A DNA stretch of 12,445 nucleotides from a bacterium (GTDB lineage Bacteria; Cyanobacteriota; Vampirovibrionia; Gastranaerophilales; Gastranaerophilaceae). The stretch's first letter is position 1; every line of letters starts with the position of its first letter. The DNA lies in contig JAFUUT010000054.1 in the NCBI GenBank assembly GCA_017477685.1, positions 1 to 12,445 of the forward strand. Reading direction: 5' to 3'. A program made the translations under genes and the position numbers. Under the pieces are notes generated by a model, which ran no database searches, was not told where the DNA came from, and worked only from the letters and a program-made list of their open reading frames with translations. Positions 5,561 through 11,650 of this stretch are shown here, piece by piece.

Positions 5561-6724
5561 CTAGATTGCATTTATAATATTTTTTATGTTTTCGTTTGTC
5601 GTATTTTTTAGTGCGTTATTCTTGTCCTCTTGGGTTAAGTTATTTAATTTTTTGAGTGTTTCTATTGCTTTTAGTACTATTGTTTGGTTTTGTGAATTTA
5701 ATAATTCCCGCACAATGCTTGTATTATTGGTATAATCCAGAGCCGTATATACAAAAAGACTATTTTCATCTAATTCTTTTTCTATCAGCGGTTCCAGTTT
5801 ATCAATAGAAGTTAATAATTTTTTGATATCAAGAATTTCTTGTTTTACGTCTTTTGGTTCATCATACATATATTCATCATTTTCGGTCAGAGTGTTAAAT
5901 TTGTCCTTTGCATTAATCAGGATAGTGGCACTTTGTGGTGTCAATGTGGTATTTATAAGGTGTTCAAATATTTCATACATTTGAAAATCAAATACCTGAG
6001 ACAGACTGCTGATTTCGCCAAATCCGTTAATAATCAAATTTAGAACATATAACCCGTCATCTTTATTTGTTTGAATTAATTCAAACAAATTGCATAAATA
6101 CGGCACTTCTGCTGCCATGTTTTCAGCCATGGAAGAAGTTTTAATTGTGTTAATAATTTGAGGCAGAGCATTTTTATCGCCATATGAAACGAGGTATTTA
6201 ACACCTTCTAATTGCTCAAATTCATCTTCTGATTGTAATTTTTCTATGGAATTGTTATATATTTCTCTGTCCCCAAATGCTGCAAGAGTTGAGATACAGT
6301 TTGTACTCAAATATGAATTTTGGCTGTATGCATTTTCTCTCAAGCTATCAAGGGCTAAAGGATCTTGAATTCGGGAAAAATACTGTGCGCAATACGTTTT
6401 TTCATCTTCTGTCCCGTTTTCGAGTATATCGAGCATTGTGTCAGTCAAATCTTCATCTGCGTATTTTGCGAGTGTTGATACAATCAAATCTTCATAAGAT
6501 GGGGAATAATATTTTAAGAATTTGATTAAGTTTAAATAATTTGTTTTATTAATATTTTTTTCTATTCTTGATGCAACATTTTGTTTTACAAAATCAAAAA
6601 GGAAATCGTCCTTATTAACCAGTTCAGAAAACAGGTCAACATCCGGAATGTTCACAAGATTATACGCTATAGGCTCAAAATCCTTAGGATTTTTACCTGT
6701 TAACATTTTCAATTTATCGCTCAT
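5561..6724 (-). CDS. HEAT-repeat-like helical protein
   Basis: No catalytic motif is visible in these 387 residues. The sequence is almost wholly helical, with units of about 30-35 residues typical of HEAT/armadillo solenoids: for example NGTEDEKTYCAQYFSRIQDP, NSYLSTNCISTLAAFGDREI, and EQLEGVKYLVSYGDKNALPQ, each with the small residue/Asp turn between paired helices. It is acidic, lacks a signal peptide or membrane segment, and is probably a cytoplasmic protein-binding scaffold. Such proteins are common in Cyanobacteria-related genomes, but no specific role can be named. AGAGG lies five bases before the ATG. It is upstream of, and coupled to, the EF-hand gene, and 56 bases downstream of the SLOG-type gene, so all three may share a transcript. 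Confidence 0.8.
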   Translation of the reverse strand: MSDKLKMLTGKNPKDFEPIAYNLVNIPDVDLFSELVNKDDFLFDFVKQNVASRIEKNINKTNYLNLIKFLKYYSPSYEDLIVSTLAKYADEDLTDTMLDILENGTEDEKTYCAQYFSRIQDPLALDSLRENAYSQNSYLSTNCISTLAAFGDREIYNNSIEKLQSEDEFEQLEGVKYLVSYGDKNALPQIINTIKTSSMAENMAAEVPYLCNLFELIQTNKDDGLYVLNLIINGFGEISSLSQVFDFQMYEIFEHLINTTLTPQSATILINAKDKFNTLTENDEYMYDEPKDVKQEILDIKKLLTSIDKLEPLIEKELDENSLFVYTALDYTNNTSIVRELLNSQNQTIVLKAIETLKKLNNLTQEDKNNALKNTTNENIKNIINAI

Positions 6725-6780
6725 AAAAACCTCTGTATAAACCCTTTTTATCCGTTGAATAGGGTAAATGAGAGAACATT

Positions 6781-7380
6781 TTAATCTAAATAGAATACGG
6801 TAACAACTTTGTGCCCTTCTTCTGCGTATTTTACTGCGCTATAAAGAGTTTTACTCGTATGAGATAAGAAACATATTAACTGATTACATTCATCAATAAT
6901 CTCTCTGTTGCAAACACGAGAAGCATCGGCAAGTGTCATCATTGCACGATCAGCGTGTTCAATAATATTCGGGACTCCAATAAGTTGATCCTGAACATCG
7001 CTTGGCTGCTGCCCGATTGTTTGAGGAAGAACGACACTCAATTTTTCAGGATTAGCTTTCATTGCTCCTCTTATTGCGGCAGCATTTGTCCCTGAAGAAC
7101 CTCCGGATGTAATAATTGTATTTCCCTGCATAACAAGAGCTGTTGCAAGGGTTTCTATCATTTGTTGATGTGTTATAGGAAGATTACGGCTACCGATGAT
7201 TGCAATTTTCTTTGCGGATTGTTTAATTGTTGCAAGTTCCATAGCAAGTTCATCAACCGTATTTGGAGATCCTGCTTTAACAGTGTCCATATCGTCATCA
7301 ATTGGTACTACAATGGATTGCTGTTCTTTATTTTCGCTTGTATCATCTGAATTTAAAATACCTATACCACTATCTGTCAT
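6781..7380 (-). CDS. SLOG/DprA-like Rossmann-fold protein of cyanobacterial type
   Basis: After about 50 acidic, probably disordered residues, residues 57-199 form a Rossmann-like domain of the SLOG (DprA/LOG) superfamily: KKIAIIGSRNLPIT (57-70), the phosphate/nucleotide-binding TSGGSSGTNAAAIRGA (91-106), and LSVVLPQTIGQQP (114-126). The closing segment (NQLICFLSH, TVFYLD) matches proteins I recall from Cyanobacteria annotated as DNA recombination-mediator protein A. It lacks the extra domains of full DprA, so a role in DNA uptake is not shown; binding of a nucleotide or single-stranded DNA is only an inference. AAAGG lies five bases before the ATG, and an extended -10 (minus strand, 7441-7433) lies 53 bases upstream. 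It is divergent from pcrA. Confidence 0.82.
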   Translation of the reverse strand: MTDSGIGILNSDDTSENKEQQSIVVPIDDDMDTVKAGSPNTVDELAMELATIKQSAKKIAIIGSRNLPITHQQMIETLATALVMQGNTIITSGGSSGTNAAAIRGAMKANPEKLSVVLPQTIGQQPSDVQDQLIGVPNIIEHADRAMMTLADASRVCNREIIDECNQLICFLSHTSKTLYSAVKYAEEGHKVVTVFYLD

Positions 7381-7421
7381 TTTTTCCTTTACCTTTTTGA
7401 TTGCATTATTTACATTTTTAG

Positions 7422-7445
7422 AATATGCTATGATTATAGCATATT
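7422..7445. promoter_or_regulatory. Palindrome carrying divergent extended -10 elements for the SLOG gene and pcrA
   Basis: AATATGCTAT (7422-7431) and ATAGCATATT (7436-7445) are perfect 10-base inverted repeats with GATT between them. On the minus strand the palindrome contains TGCTATAAT, a perfect extended -10; on the plus strand it contains TGCTATGAT, one base from it. Divergent transcription of the genes at 7380 (-) and 7468 (+) would thus start from overlapping sites. A minus-strand TTCCCA (7461-7456) is a possible -35. The symmetry could also bind a dimeric repressor. A T-run follows, but an intrinsic terminator makes little sense between divergent genes. Confidence 0.6.
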
Positions 7446-7467
7446 TTTTTGGATTTGGGAAGAGGTA

Positions 7468-9963
7468 ATGGAAAATCTATTAGAAAATCTTAATAAGGAG
7501 CAGGCTCAGGCCGTTCAGACGACTCAAGGTCCATTGTTAATATTGGCAGGAGCAGGTTCAGGAAAGACGAAAGTCTTGACTACACGTATTGCATATATGA
7601 TTCAAAATGGTGTAAAGCCTTGGAATATACTTGCTGTAACATTTACAAACAAAGCAGCCAAAGAAATGAAAGAGCGTATCGGCGCCCTTATTGGAGAAGA
7701 TTCTGTAAAATCAATGTGGGTTGGAACATTCCATGGTATTTGCGGAAGAATTTTAAGAGAAAATATCGAAAAATATAATACGTCTTCCGGCAAAACGCTT
7801 GATAAGAATTTTACTATATACGATGATTCGGATACAAATCAAATATTGACCCGTATAATCAAGAAATTGAATTTAGATGAAAAAATGTATGCCCCAAAGC
7901 TTGTAAAATCTGTTATTTCAAACGCAAAAAACAAAATGCAGGATGCTCATGATTTTGCAACTCATTCAAGAGATTTCAAATCTCAACGGATTGCTGCAAT
8001 ATACGAAGAATATGAAAAAGCTCTGAATTTGAATAATGCAATAGATTTTGATGATATGTTGATGCTTACTGTCAAATTGTTTGAGCAAAATGAAGAAGTG
8101 AGAAAAAAATATTATGACAGATTTACTCATATAATGGTTGATGAGTATCAGGATACAAACCTTGCTCAGTACCAGCTTGTTCATATGTTATATACCAATC
8201 TTGAACAGGAAGTTCCTAAAGAGCGTTCTTTATGTGTTGTCGGTGATGTTGACCAGTCAATTTATTCTTGGCGTGGTGCGGATTTCAAGATTATTATGAA
8301 CTTTCAGCATGATTACAAAGATGTTAAACTCATAAAGCTGGAGCAGAATTATCGTTCTACCGCCAATATTCTGAATGCTGCAAATGCAGTTATTGAGAAT
8401 AATAATGAGCGTGTAGATAAAGTTTTGTATTCAAATAAAGGTGAGGGGGAAAAGCTTAGTTACTATATTGCGGCTGATGAAGCTGATGAAGCTAATTATA
8501 TTATAAGGAATATTCGTAAAGAAGCCGGCGGGAACTATAGTAAATTCGCTATTTTATACAGAACAAACAACCAATCACGTGCATTGGAAGAAGCTTGTAT
8601 GGCAACAGGTGTACCGTATAGAATTTATGGGAATACAAAATTCTATGACCGTGCAGAAGTAAAAAATGTCCTTGCATACTTGAAACTTATCAATAATACA
8701 GACGATTCTCAAAGTTTACGCAGAATTATTAATGTTCCGAAGCGTGCAATAGGTGATACTACTGTAAAACACCTTTCTGATTTCGCAAATGAACGTGATA
8801 TCAGCCTTTATGAAGCTATTAAAGTTTGTGATGAATATTCCGAATTCAATGCAAAAACTTGTGCGAAATTAAAAGCTTTTGCTCAGTTGATATACAAATT
8901 CCAACAGGCGCAAAATTCGTATTCTTTAAAAGATTTTGTTGCGGCTGTAATAGAAAAAACCGGTTATCTTGCTGAACTTCAAGAAAAAGCATCTTCTGAC
9001 CCTGAGTATCAGGATGATATAGACAATTTGCAAGAACTTATCAATGTTGCTCAAGAATTTGTTCCGGAAAATCCCGAAGAACAGTTGTCAGAATTTTTGC
9101 AGCAGGTTGCATTGGTTTCTGATTTGGATTCAATGGATGAAGAGTCAAATAATGTTACTCTTATGACTTTGCATGCGGCAAAAGGTCTGGAATTCCCGAT
9201 AGTCTTTATTGCCGGCATGGATGAAGGCATTTTCCCGAGCCAAAGAAATCTTAACTCCGGCTCAAATGCTGAAATTGAAGAAGAACGGCGTTTGATGTAT
9301 GTAGGAGTTACCCGTGCAAAAGAAAAACTATATCTTGTATCTTCAAAACGCAGAAGACAATACGGAGAGTACAAATATTACAATCCGTCAAGGTTTATTG
9401 ACGAAATTCCGACTAATCTTGTTGAATCCTTTGAATCTGATGAAAGTTATGACAGAGATTATTCGACATTCCGCAGCGCAGTTTCTAAAGCTAAAGAATC
9501 CTATGCTCACGCTGATTCTGACGGGTATGTAAAACCATCAACAGGATTTGGTGCAAATTTTGTGGCACCGTCAAGACGCCATTTGGCTTCTAATACTACA
9601 ACAACCGTCAAAAGAACCCCGCCTAAATCGTTTATAAAAAAATCTGCCATAAATAAACAACGAGAAGAAGAAAAAATTAAGGCATTTTTTGCTGATAACA
9701 AAATTAAACGTATGGCTCAAGAACGTCGTGAAAGACTTGCCAGAGAACAAGAAGAAGCGCAAGCACGGGAGCAGGAACGTAAGAATTCACAAATTATAAC
9801 AGAAGTCTATGATGTCGGGCAGCGTGTGTTCCACAATCAAATGGGTGTCGGGCATATCACCGATGTTATGAAGCTTGGCGAAAGTGTTATGTACACCATA
9901 GATTTTGGCAAACTTGGTAAAAAAGCCATGGATGCCTCCTATGCCAAATTGAAGAAATTTTAA
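7468..9963 (+). CDS. pcrA: UvrD/PcrA-type superfamily 1 DNA helicase
   Basis: This is an ATP-driven 3'-5' DNA helicase for repair and removal of recombination intermediates. Motifs in order: Walker A GAGSGKT (residues 28-34), TFTNKAAKEM (motif Ia), VDEYQDT (224-230, motif II), VVGDVDQSIYSWRG (257-270, motif III), LEQNYRST (motif IV), TLHAAKGLEF (567-576, motif V) and YVGVTRAKEKLYL (611-623, motif VI). After a Lys/Glu/Arg-rich segment (about 725-775), residues 783-831 (GQRVFHNQMGVGHITDV) form the Tudor-like domain that in PcrA contacts RNA polymerase. At 831 residues it is slightly longer than usual because of the charged linker. The start at 7468 gives the standard N-terminus. AGAGG is only two bases from the ATG, so GGGAAG further upstream may serve instead. 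Confidence 0.96.
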   Translation: MENLLENLNKEQAQAVQTTQGPLLILAGAGSGKTKVLTTRIAYMIQNGVKPWNILAVTFTNKAAKEMKERIGALIGEDSVKSMWVGTFHGICGRILRENIEKYNTSSGKTLDKNFTIYDDSDTNQILTRIIKKLNLDEKMYAPKLVKSVISNAKNKMQDAHDFATHSRDFKSQRIAAIYEEYEKALNLNNAIDFDDMLMLTVKLFEQNEEVRKKYYDRFTHIMVDEYQDTNLAQYQLVHMLYTNLEQEVPKERSLCVVGDVDQSIYSWRGADFKIIMNFQHDYKDVKLIKLEQNYRSTANILNAANAVIENNNERVDKVLYSNKGEGEKLSYYIAADEADEANYIIRNIRKEAGGNYSKFAILYRTNNQSRALEEACMATGVPYRIYGNTKFYDRAEVKNVLAYLKLINNTDDSQSLRRIINVPKRAIGDTTVKHLSDFANERDISLYEAIKVCDEYSEFNAKTCAKLKAFAQLIYKFQQAQNSYSLKDFVAAVIEKTGYLAELQEKASSDPEYQDDIDNLQELINVAQEFVPENPEEQLSEFLQQVALVSDLDSMDEESNNVTLMTLHAAKGLEFPIVFIAGMDEGIFPSQRNLNSGSNAEIEEERRLMYVGVTRAKEKLYLVSSKRRRQYGEYKYYNPSRFIDEIPTNLVESFESDESYDRDYSTFRSAVSKAKESYAHADSDGYVKPSTGFGANFVAPSRRHLASNTTTTVKRTPPKSFIKKSAINKQREEEKIKAFFADNKIKRMAQERRERLAREQEEAQAREQERKNSQIITEVYDVGQRVFHNQMGVGHITDVMKLGESVMYTIDFGKLGKKAMDASYAKLKKF

Positions 9964-9990
9964 AGAATTTATTTTAATATAAAATTGCGT

Positions 9991-9996
9991 TATAAT
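9991..9996 (+). promoter_or_regulatory. Possible -10 of an adk-ftsY promoter
   Basis: TATAAT lies in the 64-base gap after pcrA, with TTTATT (9968-9973) 17 bases upstream as a poor -35. An AT-only inverted repeat ATAATAA/TTATTAT overlaps it (9992-9998 and 10006-10012). The SD GGGGGA (10015-10020) is seven bases before the adk ATG. The hexamer is perfect but the gap is very AT-rich. Confidence 0.4.
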
Positions 9997-10027
9997 AATT
10001 ATAGCTTATTATACGGGGGACAATATT

Positions 10028-10684
10028 ATGAAGAAAGAGTTTATATTTTTAGGACCGCCGGCATGCGGAAAAGGTACACAAACTTCAATGCTCGCAAAGC
10101 ATTTTAATTTACCTCATGTTGATACGGGGTCTTTATTAAGAGCTGAGATTGCAAGTGGTTCTGAAAATGGTAAAATTGCAAAGTCATTTATAGATAAGGG
10201 GCAGCTTGTTCCTGTTTGGCTTGTCGGTGAGATTATCAAAAACAGGTTAAGTATGGACGATTGCAAAAACGGATACATTCTTGACGGTTTTCCTCGCAGC
10301 GAAGAACAAGCTGATATGCTTACTAAAATCAATAAAGAACTTGATGATGGTATTGATGTTGATTTTCAGGCAATATATTTTGATATAGACGAAAGTGTTT
10401 TAATTTCACGAATAGTAAATCGCCGTTCTTGCAAGGATTGCGGTGAAATTTACAACTTGAAATACAAACCTACCAAGGTTGAAGGAGTTTGTGATTTATG
10501 CGGCGGAGCATTAATTCAAAGAAAAGATGACAACGAAGAAACTGCCCACGCACGTTTTGATACGTATTTTAAAGAAACCGCCCCTCTTATTGAGTATTAT
10601 CAAAAACAAGGGGTACTAAAGGACTTAAAGGCTGACGGTTCAATAAAAGAGGTTTGGCAGCGTTTGTTAGAGATTGTTAAATAA
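10028..10684 (+). CDS. adk: Adenylate kinase with zinc-type LID
   Basis: It catalyses reversible phosphate transfer between ATP and AMP in the cytoplasm. The P-loop is GPPACGKGT (residues 9-17), where the common form is GPPGAGKGT, so Ala-Cys replaces Gly-Ala at 12-13. AMP-site segments DTGSLLR (32-38) and DGFPR (86-90) are intact. The LID is the long form with four cysteines in two CxxC pairs (135/138 and 155/158), expected to bind zinc. RKDDNEETAHARFDTYF carries the usual catalytic arginines. Length (218) is normal for a long-LID enzyme. Its stop codon overlaps the ribosome binding site of ftsY, so the two are probably translated together. Confidence 0.97.
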   Translation: MKKEFIFLGPPACGKGTQTSMLAKHFNLPHVDTGSLLRAEIASGSENGKIAKSFIDKGQLVPVWLVGEIIKNRLSMDDCKNGYILDGFPRSEEQADMLTKINKELDDGIDVDFQAIYFDIDESVLISRIVNRRSCKDCGEIYNLKYKPTKVEGVCDLCGGALIQRKDDNEETAHARFDTYFKETAPLIEYYQKQGVLKDLKADGSIKEVWQRLLEIVK

Positions 10685-10693
10685 GGGATATTG

Positions 10694-11611
10694 ATGTTTG
10701 GATTTTTTAAAGAAAAAATAGAAAATTTAAAAGATGCTGTTTCTAATACTGCAAAAAGTCTTGTCGGGAATGTTTTGTCAAGTGTGGATGAAAACGAAGA
10801 AGAATATTCCGAATTTGCACTTGATGATATTGAAGATACGTTGATAAGTGCTGATTTGGGTGTTGGGTATGCATCTGAACTTGTTGACAAGCTTCGTTCA
10901 CAAAAAAATGCGAAACCGTCCGAACTCAAAAAATATCTTAAAGAAGAATTTATTCAAACATTAAAAAATGCCGGAGATACTGAGTTAAATTATAAAGACG
11001 GTGAAGTAAATATCTATTTTATTACAGGTGTAAACGGTGCCGGAAAAACAACTTTGATTGCAAAAATGGCTTACAGATTTAAATCTGAGGGTAAAAAAGT
11101 TCTTATTGCCGCAGGTGATACTTTTAGAGCCGCAGCAGAAGAACAACTAAATATTTGGTCTGTACGTGCAGGGGCTGATATTGTTCGCAGAGATAAGGCT
11201 GACCCTGCATCTGTTGTCTATGAAGCTATTCAAAAAGCTAAAAATGAGCATTATGACGTGATTTTGGTCGATACCGCTGGACGTTTACAAAATAAATTCA
11301 ACTTAATGGAAGAACTAAAAAAAATTAAAACCGTGATTGACAAACAAGCTCCTGAAGCACTGAGAGAAAGTATTTTGGTTATTGATGCGAATACAGGACA
11401 AAACGGACTTCAGCAGGCAAAAATTTTCGGGGATTGTGTAAAGCTCACCTCTGTTGCACTTACAAAACTTGACGGCAGTGCAAAAGGTGCGATTATTCTT
11501 GCTATTGCAAAAGAAATGAATCTTCCGGTGAAGCTTGTAGGTGTAGGCGAAAAAATGGAAGATCTGAAAGCTTTTAATCCGAATGATTTTATAGATGCAT
11601 TATTTAATTAA
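10694..11611 (+). CDS. ftsY: Signal recognition particle receptor FtsY
   Basis: FtsY is the membrane-associated GTPase that receives ribosomes carrying SRP and hands them to the Sec translocon. From ATG 10694 the product has 305 residues: a short amphipathic N-terminus (MFGFFKEKIENLKDAV), a helical N domain (to about 95), then the G domain with GVNGAGKT (112-119), AAGDTFRAAAEEQL, DTAGR (193-197), TKLDG (257-261) and the FtsY-type end GVGEKMEDLKAFNPNDFIDALF. The long acidic A domain of E. coli FtsY is absent, as in many bacteria. AAGGG overlapping the adk stop is six bases from this ATG but only three from the TTG at 10691, which favours the ATG. Confidence 0.97.
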   Translation: MFGFFKEKIENLKDAVSNTAKSLVGNVLSSVDENEEEYSEFALDDIEDTLISADLGVGYASELVDKLRSQKNAKPSELKKYLKEEFIQTLKNAGDTELNYKDGEVNIYFITGVNGAGKTTLIAKMAYRFKSEGKKVLIAAGDTFRAAAEEQLNIWSVRAGADIVRRDKADPASVVYEAIQKAKNEHYDVILVDTAGRLQNKFNLMEELKKIKTVIDKQAPEALRESILVIDANTGQNGLQQAKIFGDCVKLTSVALTKLDGSAKGAIILAIAKEMNLPVKLVGVGEKMEDLKAFNPNDFIDALFN

Positions 11612-11650
11612 CATCCCGCTCATTTAGGGTGTGGTTTTTGAGGTGTCAAC

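Noticed and set aside
5840..6525. Plus-strand reading frames across the HEAT-like gene
   Set aside because: They are shadows of the minus-strand gene, without ribosome binding sites or recognisable domains.
10691..10693. TTG as the ftsY start
   Set aside because: The ribosome binding site is only three bases away; the ATG immediately after it has normal spacing and gives the usual MFGFF start.
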